Positions 33,524-42,697 of a stretch of DNA of 64,000 nucleotides are shown here, piece after piece; within the stretch, counting starts at the first letter, position 1, and each line of letters begins with the position of its first letter. A model generated the notes under the pieces. That model saw only the letters and a list, made by a program, of their open reading frames with translations. It was not told the origin of the DNA and ran no database searches. The translations under genes were made by a program, and so were the position numbers. The stretch is from Flavobacterium beibuense (GTDB lineage: Bacteria > Bacteroidota > Bacteroidia > Flavobacteriales > Flavobacteriaceae), in NCBI RefSeq assembly GCF_004151245.1, contig NZ_JUIW01000005.1, positions 248,001-312,000 on the forward strand, in the 5' to 3' direction.

Positions 33524-34051
33524 ATGAATAATAGAATCAATATAGTGCTCTTTGGTATAGGAAATGTAGGGAGCGCATTAATAAATAAAGTTTTAAAAGA
33601 AAGAAAAGAGCTGGCGCTAGAAAGTAAGATAGATTTCAGGTTTCCGGTAATTACAAACTCATCGGTTGCCTTTTTTGCAAAGGAAGGTGCTAATTTTTCA
33701 TGGGAAGCCAACTTTATACAGTTTAGCATTCCGTTTAAGATGGAAGATGTGGTTAGCTATGTGCTTGCTAATAATATTAGCAACCTGATTGCGGTTGATG
33801 CTACCGACGATGCTAAGCTGCCATTGCAATATATAAAACTGATACAGGCAGGGTTTAATGTGGTATCGGTAAATAAAGCCGTGACTGCACTTCCTGCTGA
33901 TTTTAAGGAGAACGTAAAACTGGCAGCATCGGTACGCGGACTGGAAAGCACTTTTGTTCACAATGCTAAAGGGGATAAGCATGCGGCTGTAGAAAAATTA
34001 TTTGAGTCGCTTATAGAAATAGCTGAAAAGCAAAAAAGGCTTGCCGCTTAA
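33524..34051 (+). CDS. Short homoserine dehydrogenase-like NAD(P)-binding protein
   Basis: The 175-residue protein matches only the N-terminal dinucleotide-binding half of homoserine dehydrogenase: GIGNVGSALI (Rossmann glycine loop), the strand NLIAVDATDDAKLPLQYIKLIQAGFNVVSVNKAV (split family motif DAT...NVVSVNKA). The catalytic and tetramerisation domain that normally follows is missing; after residue 140 the sequence becomes a short helical tail. There is no frameshifted remnant downstream, so it looks like a stable short form. Homoserine is the precursor of methionine, and the gene precedes the SAM-I-controlled metH-metF genes. Enzyme activity is unlikely. Confidence 0.75.
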   Translation: MNNRINIVLFGIGNVGSALINKVLKERKELALESKIDFRFPVITNSSVAFFAKEGANFSWEANFIQFSIPFKMEDVVSYVLANNISNLIAVDATDDAKLPLQYIKLIQAGFNVVSVNKAVTALPADFKENVKLAASVRGLESTFVHNAKGDKHAAVEKLFESLIEIAEKQKRLAA

Positions 34052-34089
34052 TACAAAAGTCTAATTATTGTTTGTATGTGTGTTTGAAG

Positions 34090-34113
34090 AGCAGGTTTTA
34101 CAGCCTGCTTTTT
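34090..34113 (+). terminator. Terminator after the homoserine dehydrogenase-like gene
   Basis: AGCAGG and CCTGCT form a 6-bp stem with an 8-nt loop, followed by TTTTTCT and a further T-rich run. Confidence 0.75.
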
Positions 34114-34163
34114 CTAGTTTTTTTATTTAATCATCCTAACTATGCTAGTAGTTATAAAACAAA

Positions 34164-34195
34164 TTTGTTTTGTAACAATTTATTACATTACTTTG
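34164..34195 (+). promoter_or_regulatory. Promoter of the metH-metF operon
   Basis: TTTG (34164-34167), 20 nt, then TTACTTTG (34188-34195), one mismatch from TAnnTTTG. It lies 24 nt before the SAM-I aptamer, so the riboswitch would be at the 5' end of the message. Confidence 0.6.
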
Positions 34196-34219
34196 CAGGG
34201 TTCTTTTACACATTGATTT

Positions 34220-34321
34220 GTTATCACGAAAGGCAGAGGGAATAGACCCGTTGAAGCCTTAGCAACCCTTTAATCTTTAAAGAAGGTGCTAAATTCTACC
34301 GCAATTGAGCGGATAGATAAC
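34220..34321 (+). ncRNA. SAM-I (S-box) riboswitch in the metH leader
   Basis: P1 is GTTATC/GATAAC (34220-34225 with 34316-34321). Inside are the S-box core AGGCAGAGGGA, GACCCGTTGAAGCC and TTAGCAACC, a P3 hairpin GGTGCTAAATTCTACC and a P4 hairpin CCGC-AATTGA-GCGG. These are the conserved parts of the SAM-I aptamer in the right order. An AATATAC/GTATATT hairpin with a later T-run (about 34328-34357) could be the expression platform. It would lower metH-metF expression when SAM is high. Confidence 0.95.
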
Positions 34322-34410
34322 AGAAGAAATATACTCACGGTATATTAACTCCACTTTTTTTGATGACATATTGATTTTATAACGGAACATTAATCCGAAT
34401 ATAAACTGTT

Positions 34411-35412
34411 ATGTCAAAAATACATCAGGCCCTTAATGAAAGGATACTTATACTGGACGGCGCCATGGGTACCATGTTGCAGCGGTATAATTTTACTGAA
34501 GAAGATTTCAGGGGCGAAAGATTTAGAGATTTTCCACATCCGTTAAAAGGCAACAACGACCTGCTAACACTTACCCAGCCACAGGCTATAAGGGATATTC
34601 ATGCCCAGTATTTTGAGGCAGGAGCCGATATTGTTGAAACCAATACATTTTCGGGTACTACTGTCGGTATGGCCGATTACCATATGGAAAGCCTTGTTTA
34701 CGAACTTAACTACGAGTCGGCAAGGATTGCCCGTGAGGTAGCTGATGAATATACCGCTAAAAATCCTGATAAACCCCGATTTGTAGCAGGTTCTATAGGG
34801 CCTACAAACCGTACGGCAAGTATGTCGCCCGATGTAAACGATCCCGGATTCAGAGCTATAACTTTTGATGACCTTTTAATTGCCTATAAAGAGCAGGTGC
34901 ATGCCCTTATTGAAGGGGGTAGTGATATCCTGCTGGTAGAAACCATTTTTGATACGCTTAATGCAAAAGCGGCCCTTTTTGCCATAGAAGAAGTAAAAGA
35001 CGAGTTGGGTATAGATATACCTGTTATGGTTAGTGGTACAATTACCGATGCTTCTGGCAGGACACTTTCAGGGCAAACGGTAGAGGCATTTCTTATTTCC
35101 ATTTCACATATTCCTTTATTAAGTGTAGGCTTTAACTGTGCACTTGGTGCCGATCAGCTTAAACCATACCTGAAAAGGCTGGCGCATAATACCTCATTTA
35201 ATGTATCGGCACACCCTAATGCGGGTCTGCCTAATGCATTCGGTCAGTATGACCAGACTCCGGAAGAAATGCAGCAGCTTATTAAAGAGTATCTGGATGA
35301 TAACCTTATTAATATTATTGGTGGATGCTGCGGCACAAACCCGGAGCATATTAAGTTAATAGCTCAGGTGGCAGCGCAGTATAAACCACGTAAAATTACC
35401 GAAACAGTATAA
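34411..35412 (+). CDS. metH: Methionine synthase, homocysteine-binding part (split MetH, N-terminal gene)
   Basis: This gene encodes the homocysteine S-methyltransferase domain that in E. coli is the first module of MetH. The 333-residue protein has [10 protein letters not shown] at the N-terminus and the zinc-ligand cysteines in VGFNCALG (near 247) and in [11 protein letters not shown] (near 312-313). Its TAA overlaps the ATG of the following gene by one base. The split at the domain boundary is a Bacteroidota habit and both parts should assemble into one enzyme. A SAM-I riboswitch leads the operon. Confidence 0.95.
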   Translation: MSKIHQALNERILILDGAMGTMLQRYNFTEEDFRGERFRDFPHPLKGNNDLLTLTQPQAIRDIHAQYFEAGADIVETNTFSGTTVGMADYHMESLVYELNYESARIAREVADEYTAKNPDKPRFVAGSIGPTNRTASMSPDVNDPGFRAITFDDLLIAYKEQVHALIEGGSDILLVETIFDTLNAKAALFAIEEVKDELGIDIPVMVSGTITDASGRTLSGQTVEAFLISISHIPLLSVGFNCALGADQLKPYLKRLAHNTSFNVSAHPNAGLPNAFGQYDQTPEEMQQLIKEYLDDNLINIIGGCCGTNPEHIKLIAQVAAQYKPRKITETV

Positions 35413-38090
35413 TGGCAGAGATTGAATGTAACAGATACCTAAAACTATCGGGGTTGGAACCGTTAATCGTAACGCCCGAAAGTAATTTTATTAATGTGGG
35501 AGAACGTACCAATGTTACAGGTTCCCGAAAATTCTTGCGTCTTATAAAAGAGGAGAAGTATGAGGAAGCACTGGATGTAGCCCGTGCTCAGGTGGAGGGT
35601 GGTGCCCAGATTATCGATATTAATATGGACGAGGGCATGCTTGATGGCGTACATGCCATGACCACTTTCCTTAACCTTATAGCATCAGAGCCGGATATTG
35701 CCCGTGTACCTGTTATGATAGACAGTTCCAAATGGGAAATTATAGAAGCGGGGCTTAAGGTTACTCAGGGTAAGAGCGTAGTAAACTCCATTAGTCTTAA
35801 AGAGGGTGAAGCGCTTTTTATTGAGCATGCAAAAAAAGTAAAACGCTATGGGGCAGCCGTAATAGTAATGGCTTTTGATGAGGTGGGCCAGGCTGATACC
35901 TACCAAAGACGTATAGATATATGCAAACGTTCCTATGATATACTGGTTAATCAGGTAAAATTTCCGCCTGAAGATATCATTTTCGATCCGAATATTTTCC
36001 CTGTAGCTACCGGTATGGAAGAACACCGTAAAAATGCCATCGACTTTTTTAAGGCCGCCCAATGGATAAGGCAAAACCTGCCTTATGCCCATGTGAGTGG
36101 AGGGGTAAGTAATGTTTCGTTCTCCTTTAGGGGTAACGATAAGGTTAGGGAGGCCATGCATTCGGCATTTTTATACCATGCTATTCAGCACGGTATGGAT
36201 ATGGGTATCGTTAACCCGGAAATGCTTGAGGTGTATGATGAAATAGATAAAGACCTGCTGGAGCATGTTGAAGATGTGCTTTTAGACCGTCGTGATGATG
36301 CTACCGAAAGATTATTGGCTTTTGCTGATAATGTAAAAGGAGATGTGAAATCTGTAGAAAAACAGATGCAGGAATGGCGTGCACTTCCGTTACAGGAAAG
36401 AATAACACATGCCCTGGTAAAAGGAGTAGACGAATTTATAGAAGCAGATGTTGAGGAAGCTCGCCTAAGTGCAGTCAAGCCTATTGAGGTTATCGAGATA
36501 AATCTTATGGCTGGTATGAATGTAGTGGGCGACCTGTTTGGTAGTGGTAAGATGTTCTTGCCACAGGTAGTAAAATCGGCACGTGTAATGAAAAAAGCGG
36601 TAGCCTATCTCTTGCCTTATATTGAGGAGGGTAAGGGGAAAGGAACCTCGGCAGGAAAAGTTTTAATGGCTACTGTAAAAGGCGATGTACACGATATAGG
36701 TAAGAATATAGTATCGGTAGTATTAGGATGCAACAATTTTGAGATTATAGATCTTGGGGTTATGGTTCCGCCGGAAAAGATTATCGAGACAGCCATAAAG
36801 GAGCAGGTAGATATTATAGGACTTAGCGGACTGATAACACCTTCGCTTGACGAAATGGTATATCTGGCAAAAGAACTTGATAAGCTCAACATCAGTATTC
36901 CAATTATGATAGGTGGGGCTACCACATCGAGGGCACATACCGCGGTAAAAATTGCACCTGAGTACAGGGAAACCGTTGTACATGTTAACGATGCCTCAAG
37001 GGCAGTAACCGTAGCGGGTAACCTTATTAATACAGGTACAAAAACCGAATATTCCAAAACGATAAGGCAAGAGTATGATAAGCTTAGAGAAGGTTATTTA
37101 AACCGTTCGCGCGATAAGGATTTTCTTTCTATAGCCGATGCAAGGACAAATAAGCTTCAGTTGGACTGGGAAAATTATACTGCATATAAGCCTAAAGCTA
37201 TAGGGATACATACTATCGCACCATCGTTAAAAGAACTGGAACCTTATATAGACTGGACACCGTTTTTCCGTACGTGGGATTTGCATGGTAAATACCCTGA
37301 TATACTAAAAGATGAAATAGTAGGGGAGCAGGCAGTGATTCTGTTCGAGGATGCCCAAAAGATGCTGGCAGATATTGTTAGTGAAAACTGGATGCAGGCC
37401 AAAGGCGTATACGGTATATTTCCTGCCAATCAGGTAAATGATGACGATATAGCCGTGTATGATGAGAACGGAAATGAACTTGTAACATTCCTTACCTTAA
37501 GACAGCAGTCACAAAAAACAAAAGGTGCTCCAAATATTGCTTTAGCTGATTTTGTTTGCCCAAAAGAAACAGGTAAAACAGATTATATGGGAGCTTTTTG
37601 TGTAACCACAGGTTTTGGAGTGGATGAAAAAGCCGCAGCGTTTGAAAAGAATAATGACGATTATAACTCGATAATGGTAAAAGCCCTGGGTGATCGTTTT
37701 GCCGAAGCCTTTGCAGAATACCTGCATGAAAAGGTAAGAAAGGATTTTTGGGGATATGCTGCTAATGAGGATCTGAGTAATGAGGCACTTATAAAAGAAG
37801 AATATAACGGTATACGTCCGGCGCCGGGTTATCCTGCATGTCCCGACCATTTAGAGAAAAACACGATCTGGCAGTTGCTGGATGTTGAAAATAAAACAGG
37901 TGTAACCTTAACCGAAAGCCTTGCCATGTGGCCGGCATCATCGGTATCAGGATATTACTTCGGTAATCCTGAAAGTAAGTACTTCGGACTAGGAAAAATA
38001 AAACAGGACCAGGTTGAGGATTATGCCAAAAGAAGAAATATAAGTATTGATGAAGCCGTAAAATGGCTTAACCCAAATATTGCAGATTAG
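35412..38090 (+). CDS. metH: Methionine synthase, pterin-, cobalamin- and SAM-binding part (split MetH)
   Basis: The 892-residue protein carries the remaining MetH modules. The pterin-binding barrel is about 25-270 ([31 protein letters not shown]). The cap plus B12-binding domain is about 320-560, with the DxHxxG cobalamin motif in [18 protein letters not shown] and [15 protein letters not shown]. The C-terminal reactivation domain is about 570-892 ([15 protein letters not shown]). It transfers methyl from methyl-THF via cobalamin to homocysteine bound on the partner protein. metF starts on the very next base. Confidence 0.96.
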   Translation: MAEIECNRYLKLSGLEPLIVTPESNFINVGERTNVTGSRKFLRLIKEEKYEEALDVARAQVEGGAQIIDINMDEGMLDGVHAMTTFLNLIASEPDIARVPVMIDSSKWEIIEAGLKVTQGKSVVNSISLKEGEALFIEHAKKVKRYGAAVIVMAFDEVGQADTYQRRIDICKRSYDILVNQVKFPPEDIIFDPNIFPVATGMEEHRKNAIDFFKAAQWIRQNLPYAHVSGGVSNVSFSFRGNDKVREAMHSAFLYHAIQHGMDMGIVNPEMLEVYDEIDKDLLEHVEDVLLDRRDDATERLLAFADNVKGDVKSVEKQMQEWRALPLQERITHALVKGVDEFIEADVEEARLSAVKPIEVIEINLMAGMNVVGDLFGSGKMFLPQVVKSARVMKKAVAYLLPYIEEGKGKGTSAGKVLMATVKGDVHDIGKNIVSVVLGCNNFEIIDLGVMVPPEKIIETAIKEQVDIIGLSGLITPSLDEMVYLAKELDKLNISIPIMIGGATTSRAHTAVKIAPEYRETVVHVNDASRAVTVAGNLINTGTKTEYSKTIRQEYDKLREGYLNRSRDKDFLSIADARTNKLQLDWENYTAYKPKAIGIHTIAPSLKELEPYIDWTPFFRTWDLHGKYPDILKDEIVGEQAVILFEDAQKMLADIVSENWMQAKGVYGIFPANQVNDDDIAVYDENGNELVTFLTLRQQSQKTKGAPNIALADFVCPKETGKTDYMGAFCVTTGFGVDEKAAAFEKNNDDYNSIMVKALGDRFAEAFAEYLHEKVRKDFWGYAANEDLSNEALIKEEYNGIRPAPGYPACPDHLEKNTIWQLLDVENKTGVTLTESLAMWPASSVSGYYFGNPESKYFGLGKIKQDQVEDYAKRRNISIDEAVKWLNPNIAD

Positions 38091-39047
38091 ATGAAAGTAA
38101 CTGAGCATATAGAAAATGCAAACGGAAAAGCGCTTTTCTCTTTTGAGATACTGCCTCCGCTAAAGGGGCAAAACATACAGTCTATTTTTGATAGTATAGA
38201 TCCGTTAATGGAGTTTAAGCCGCCTTTTATTGATGTAACCTACCATAGGGAGGAATACACCTTTAAGGAATTACCAAGCGGACTGCTTGAAAAGAAAGTG
38301 GTAAAAAAGCGCCCGGGTACTGTGGGTATCTGTTCGGCCATACAAAACAAGTATGGGGTTGATGCCATACCTCATATACTTTGTGGCGGCTTTACCAAAG
38401 AGGATACTGAGAATTTTTTAATAGACCTTGATTTCCTGGGAATAGAGAATGTTGTTGCCCTAAGGGGAGATGCCGTTAAGAGTGAAATATATTTTAAGCC
38501 TGAAAAGGAAGGGAATGTGTATGCCAGCGAACTGGTTACTCAGATTGTAAATCTTAATAAAGGGATTTATCTGGATGATGATTTACTGAATACATCGGCA
38601 ACAGATTTTTGTATTGGTGTGGCTGGCTACCCTGAAAAGCACATGGAAGCCCCAAGCCTTGACAGTGATATTTATTTCCTTAAGCAAAAGATAAAGAACG
38701 GAGCCTCTTATATAGTGACCCAAATGTTTTTTGATAATAAGAAATTCTTTGATTTTGTAGGCAAGTGCAGAAAAGAAGGAATTACTGTGCCTATTATACC
38801 GGGACTTAAGCCGCTTTCTACAAAAAAGCAACTTAACCAGATACCGCATCGTTTTAAGGTAGATCTTCCGGATGAGCTTATTATGGAAATAGTGAAAGCA
38901 AAAGACAACGATGCCGTTAGGCAGATAGGTATTGAATGGTGCATTGCCCAAAGTAAGGAACTGGTAGCGGCCGGCATACCGGTACTGCATTACTATTCTA
39001 TGGGCAAGTCAGATAATATTAAGGCTATTGGCAAGGAAGTCTTTTAG
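38091..39047 (+). CDS. metF: 5,10-Methylenetetrahydrofolate reductase
   Basis: MetF reduces methylene-THF to methyl-THF, the methyl donor used by MetH. The 318-residue TIM-barrel protein has FSFEILPPLKGQ at the N-terminus, FIDVTYHREEY, the FAD-contacting VVALRGDAV and the ASYIVTQMFFDNKKF segment. It begins directly after the metH stop without a gap, so the operon supplies substrate and enzyme together under SAM-I control. It is about 20 residues longer than the E. coli protein, within the family range. Confidence 0.96.
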   Translation: MKVTEHIENANGKALFSFEILPPLKGQNIQSIFDSIDPLMEFKPPFIDVTYHREEYTFKELPSGLLEKKVVKKRPGTVGICSAIQNKYGVDAIPHILCGGFTKEDTENFLIDLDFLGIENVVALRGDAVKSEIYFKPEKEGNVYASELVTQIVNLNKGIYLDDDLLNTSATDFCIGVAGYPEKHMEAPSLDSDIYFLKQKIKNGASYIVTQMFFDNKKFFDFVGKCRKEGITVPIIPGLKPLSTKKQLNQIPHRFKVDLPDELIMEIVKAKDNDAVRQIGIEWCIAQSKELVAAGIPVLHYYSMGKSDNIKAIGKEVF

Positions 39048-39049
39048 GC

Positions 39050-39946
39050 TTACTTCTTGGTCATTTCCCTGAAAACAGACTCAAGGTTTCTGTTTTTAAG
39101 GCTTAACTGTAACGTCTTAATGCCGTTATTTTGTGCAAAGTCAAAAATTACAGGGCGCATATCTTTATCCGTACCGAACGTAAGTTCCCATATGTGTCCC
39201 TGTACGTTTTTGGCGTTTACCAAGTTTGGAAGGCTTTGCAATAACGGTTCATTAACAGCAATATCAAATTCAACCTCAATAACCTGATTGGTATCTTTTA
39301 CCAGGTTGTTGAGGTTTTTATCTGTAACAATCTCTCCGTTATTAATAATAATAACCCTGTCACAAATAGCCTCTACCTCCTGCATAATGTGAGTGGAAAG
39401 GAATACGGTTTTGTCTTTGCCTATGTTTTTAATAAGATCGCGTATCTCCACAAGCTGATTGGGGTCAAGTCCAGTGGTTGGTTCGTCAAGAATAAGTACT
39501 TCGGGATCATGAAGCAGGGCAGTGGCAAGCCCTACACGCTGGCGGTAACCTTTAGAAAGGGCGCCTATTTTTTTATGTGCCTCTGGGCTAAGCCCCGTAA
39601 GCTTAATAACTTCGTCAATTCTGGATTTGGATACCTTATATACATCTGCATTAAAAGCAAGGTATTCCCTAACATACAAATCAAGATATAGCGGATTATG
39701 TTCCGGTAAGTAACCAACCGATTTCTGTACTGCTTTCTGGTCATTGTTTACATCATGACCGTTAACAGAAGCGCTGCCTTCATCTGCAATAAGGTAAGTG
39801 GTAAGGATCTTCATTAATGTAGATTTTCCGGCACCGTTAGGCCCTAAAAAACCAACAATCTCTCCTTTTTTTACTGAAAATGAAACAGCGTTAAGCGCTT
39901 TTTGTTCGCCGTAGCTTTTAGAAATATCCTTAACCTCGATTGACAT
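39050..39946 (-). CDS. gldA: Gliding motility ABC transporter ATP-binding protein GldA
   Basis: The 298-residue ATPase has Walker A GPNGAGKST, the ABC signature LSKGYRQRVG, Walker B VLILDEPTTGLD and the switch His in FLSTH. The N-terminal MSIEVKDISKSYGEQKALN and the overall sequence closely resemble Flavobacterium GldA as I remember it, and the ~80-residue C-terminal extension is of the same type. GldA works with the membrane proteins GldF and GldG, which are not in this window. It is convergent with metF, only 2 nt apart. The exact role of GldAFG in gliding is debated. Confidence 0.88.
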   Translation of the reverse strand: MSIEVKDISKSYGEQKALNAVSFSVKKGEIVGFLGPNGAGKSTLMKILTTYLIADEGSASVNGHDVNNDQKAVQKSVGYLPEHNPLYLDLYVREYLAFNADVYKVSKSRIDEVIKLTGLSPEAHKKIGALSKGYRQRVGLATALLHDPEVLILDEPTTGLDPNQLVEIRDLIKNIGKDKTVFLSTHIMQEVEAICDRVIIINNGEIVTDKNLNNLVKDTNQVIEVEFDIAVNEPLLQSLPNLVNAKNVQGHIWELTFGTDKDMRPVIFDFAQNNGIKTLQLSLKNRNLESVFREMTKK

Positions 39947-39962
39947 ATGTTGTGATTTTGAA

Positions 39963-39970
39963 CAAAAGTA
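39963..39970 (-). promoter_or_regulatory. -7 promoter element for gldA
   Basis: The minus strand reads TACTTTTG, matching TAnnTTTG, 16 nt before the gldA ATG. No clear -33 element. Confidence 0.45.
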
Positions 39971-40048
39971 CTAAGAAAAATAAATGTTGGGTATATAAGC
40001 TGTTAATTTTATGAAATTGTGCTATGTACTTGTTTAACCCTTATATAC

Positions 40049-40082
40049 TTGCTATTTATAACGTGTAAATACATTAAATTTG
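40049..40082 (+). promoter_or_regulatory. Promoter of the DAHP synthase gene
   Basis: TTG (40049-40051), 23 nt, then TAAATTTG (40075-40082). Transcription would begin near 40088-40090, only about 10 nt before the ATG at 40099. Confidence 0.6.
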
Positions 40083-40098
40083 TATCCGGATGCAAAAA

Positions 40099-41187
40099 AT
40101 GGAAAACAATATTGAAGTTAGAAGGTGGCTGGAAGATTTTAATCTTTCGCACCCGTTAGTCATAGCAGGCCCCTGTAGTGCAGAAACAGAGGAGCAGGTG
40201 CTGGATATTGCAAAACAGTTAAAACAATCGGATGTTACAATATACCGTGCCGGGATATGGAAACCACGTACCAGGCCGGGAGGCTTTGAGGGTGTAGGTG
40301 CCATAGGGCTTAAATGGCTGCAAAAGGCTAAGGAAGAAACTGGACTGCTTATGGCGGTTGAGGTGGCGAATGCACACCATGTGCAACTGGCATTAGAACA
40401 TGATATAGATGTACTTTGGATAGGTGCCCGTACGACAGTTAACCCTTTTGCGGTTCAGGAAATTGCCGATGCGCTTGCAGGTACCGATAAGATTGTTTTG
40501 GTAAAAAATCCTGTAAACCCTGATTTGGCCCTTTGGATTGGCGGAGTTGAAAGGCTTTACAATGCAGGGATTGAAAAACTGGGCGTAATACACAGAGGTT
40601 TCTCTACTTATGAGAAAACCAAATACAGGAACATACCGGAGTGGCAGCTTGCCATAGAACTTCATGAAAGATTTCCTAACCTGCCTATTATCTGCGATCC
40701 GTCACATATAACAGGTAGACGTGATATGATTCAGCAGGTATCGCAACAGGCACTTGATCTTAATTATGACGGGTTGATGATTGAAACCCATAACAATCCG
40801 GATAAGGCATGGAGCGATGCTGCACAGCAGGTAACACCCGATACGCTTAAGCAGATTTTAAAGAATCTTGTGGTGCGCCATAAATCGGTAGAAGGAGATG
40901 CCTTTAATGATAAGCTGGAGAAACTAAGGCTTCGTATTGACGAATATGATACCAAGCTGATAGAAATATTAGGTAACCGTATGCGTATTGCCGATGAGAT
41001 AGGTGTTATTAAAAAAGAAAATAATGTAGCCATACTTCAAAACCGTCGCTGGAAAGCCATTCTTGAAAAAATGAAAGCGGGAGGTAAGGAAGAAAGTCTG
41101 GGGGAGGAATTCATACTACAGCTTTTCAGGGCAATTCACCAGGAAAGCATTAATCACCAGCAAAACGTTATTAATAAGGAAGAATAG
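40099..41187 (+). CDS. DAHP synthase-chorismate mutase fusion
   Basis: The 362-residue protein joins a type I-beta 3-deoxy-7-phosphoheptulonate synthase (about 1-260; VIAGPCSAETEEQV, YRAGIWKPRTRPGGFEG, CDPSHITGRRD) to a C-terminal AroQ-type chorismate mutase (about 270-355; LRLRIDEYDTKLIEILGNRM, IADEIGVIKKENN). The first enzyme starts the shikimate pathway, and the mutase sends chorismate to prephenate. Such fusions allow prephenate feedback in other Bacteroidota-type and Bacillus-type enzymes. I chose ATG 40099 because the ATG at 40090 sits at the predicted transcription start. rsgA follows after 36 nt. Confidence 0.94.
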   Translation: MENNIEVRRWLEDFNLSHPLVIAGPCSAETEEQVLDIAKQLKQSDVTIYRAGIWKPRTRPGGFEGVGAIGLKWLQKAKEETGLLMAVEVANAHHVQLALEHDIDVLWIGARTTVNPFAVQEIADALAGTDKIVLVKNPVNPDLALWIGGVERLYNAGIEKLGVIHRGFSTYEKTKYRNIPEWQLAIELHERFPNLPIICDPSHITGRRDMIQQVSQQALDLNYDGLMIETHNNPDKAWSDAAQQVTPDTLKQILKNLVVRHKSVEGDAFNDKLEKLRLRIDEYDTKLIEILGNRMRIADEIGVIKKENNVAILQNRRWKAILEKMKAGGKEESLGEEFILQLFRAIHQESINHQQNVINKEE

Positions 41188-41211
41188 CAAAACTCATGGG
41201 TTTAAAATATT

Positions 41212-41219
41212 TATCTTTG
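41212..41219 (+). promoter_or_regulatory. -7-like element touching the rsgA start
   Basis: TATCTTTG matches TAnnTTTG but ends only 4 nt before the rsgA ATG. If active it would produce a leaderless or nearly leaderless message. Confidence 0.35.
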
Positions 41220-41223
41220 CCGA

Positions 41224-42195
41224 ATGACAGGACTTGTTTATAAATCTACCGGTAGCTGGTATACGGTAAAAACCGAAGAAGGCCATTTTTATGAATGCCG
41301 TATAAAGGGTAAATTCCGTATTCAGGGAATTAAGAGTACTAACCCTGTGGCGGTAGGTGATGTGGTGGATCTTGAACTTGATGAAACCTCAGATGCTACT
41401 ACAGGTACCATTAATAATATTCACGAACGCAAAAACTATATTATTCGTAAGTCGGTAAATCTGTCAAAACAGGTTCACATTATTGCTTCTAATATAGATA
41501 CGCTATTTCTTTTGGTAACAATAAACAACCCTGTTACCACTACCAGTTTTATAGACCGTTTTTTAGTAACTGCCGAGGCTTATGGTATTGAAGCGGTTAT
41601 TGTTTTTAATAAAATAGACACTTTTAATGAAGAGTCGCTGGATGAACAGTTGTACCTTCAGTATATATACAGTTCTATAGGTTATAAATGCTTAAGGGTT
41701 TCAGCAATTGAGGATAAGGGGATAGAAGAGCTTAGAGAGATGATGAAGGATAAGATAAGTATGTTCTCGGGGCACTCAGGTGTCGGTAAATCTACCCTTA
41801 TCAATAAACTGCAGCCTTCATTAAACCTAAAGACTAAAGAAATTTCCGAACAGCATAGCCAGGGACAACATACCACTACTTTTGCCGAGATGTTTGACCT
41901 TGATTTTGGGGCTAAAATCATTGATACTCCAGGAATCAGGGGGTTTGGTGTAGTGGATATGGCAAAAGATGAGCTTGGCGATTATTTTCCTGAATTCTTT
42001 GAGCTTAAGGACCAATGTAAGTTTAATAACTGTCTGCATAAAAACGAACCGTTTTGTGCCGTGAAGGAAGCATTGGAGAATGATGAAATTGCCTGGTCGC
42101 GTTATAAAAGCTATATACAGATGCTGGAAGGTGAAGACGAAAACTACAGGACAGATATTTATGGCGACGGCCGTAATAATGATAACGAAGATTAA
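41224..42195 (+). CDS. rsgA: Ribosome small subunit-dependent GTPase A
   Basis: RsgA is a late 30S assembly GTPase. The 323-residue protein has an N-terminal OB fold (about 1-75). The circularly permuted GTPase domain comes next, with the G4 motif FNKID before the G1 loop GHSGVGKST and the G3 DTPG. A C-terminal zinc knuckle follows, with Cys and His ligands in CKFNNCLHKNEPFC. All key features are intact. The stop overlaps the dtd start by one base. Confidence 0.96.
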   Translation: MTGLVYKSTGSWYTVKTEEGHFYECRIKGKFRIQGIKSTNPVAVGDVVDLELDETSDATTGTINNIHERKNYIIRKSVNLSKQVHIIASNIDTLFLLVTINNPVTTTSFIDRFLVTAEAYGIEAVIVFNKIDTFNEESLDEQLYLQYIYSSIGYKCLRVSAIEDKGIEELREMMKDKISMFSGHSGVGKSTLINKLQPSLNLKTKEISEQHSQGQHTTTFAEMFDLDFGAKIIDTPGIRGFGVVDMAKDELGDYFPEFFELKDQCKFNNCLHKNEPFCAVKEALENDEIAWSRYKSYIQMLEGEDENYRTDIYGDGRNNDNED

Positions 42196-42647
42196 TGAGA
42201 GCAGTAATACAGAGAGTCAGTGAAGCTTCGGTAACTATAGACGGGAAGAAGACGGCTGATATCAAAAAGGGACTTTTAATATTGATAGGCATAGAGGATG
42301 CCGATACAAAAGAAGATATTGACTGGCTTTGTGCCAAAATTTCCAAGCTAAGGATTTTTGGTGATAAGGATGGCGTGATGAATCTAAGTGTTACTGATGT
42401 TGATGGCGATATTATTGTAGTTAGCCAGTTTACGCTGCATGCGGCTACAAAAAAAGGAAACCGTCCTTCTTACATAAAAGCTGCAAAACCGGATGTTGCA
42501 ATTCCGTTATATGAAAGTTTTGTGCAAAGCCTTAAAAATGAGACAGGAAAGCCTGTGCAGACGGGTGAATTTGGCGCTGATATGAAAGTAGGATTAATAA
42601 ATGACGGGCCAGTAACAATTTTAATTGATACAAAAAACAAAGAATAA
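42195..42647 (+). CDS. dtd: D-aminoacyl-tRNA deacylase
   Basis: DTD removes D-amino acids (and glycine from tRNA-Ala) mischarged on tRNA. The 150-residue protein has the two active-site motifs SQFTLHA (near 79-85, with the catalytic Thr) and the cross-subunit Gly-cisPro motif NDGPVT (near 136-141). It is translationally coupled to rsgA (TAATG overlap), so a ribosome assembly factor and a translation proofreading enzyme share a message. Confidence 0.96.
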   Translation: MRAVIQRVSEASVTIDGKKTADIKKGLLILIGIEDADTKEDIDWLCAKISKLRIFGDKDGVMNLSVTDVDGDIIVVSQFTLHAATKKGNRPSYIKAAKPDVAIPLYESFVQSLKNETGKPVQTGEFGADMKVGLINDGPVTILIDTKNKE

Positions 42648-42670
42648 TTTTCATTTTTGTTAAAAACGGC

Positions 42671-42678
42671 TATTTTTG
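42671..42678 (+). promoter_or_regulatory. Possible -7 element for the DUF3857 gene array
   Basis: TATTTTTG matches TAnnTTTG 19 nt before the ATG at 42698, with no TTTG at the right -33 distance. Confidence 0.4.
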
Positions 42679-42697
42679 GCTAAAAGATTTTAACAAA

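Noticed and set aside
34090..34410. Short coding sequence in the metH leader
   Set aside because: The region is accounted for by a terminator, promoter and the SAM-I aptamer; no conserved frame is seen.
35685..36161. Minus-strand open frame opposite the long metH gene
   Set aside because: Shadow frame; the plus-strand protein is conserved throughout and the antisense product shows no domain or signal.
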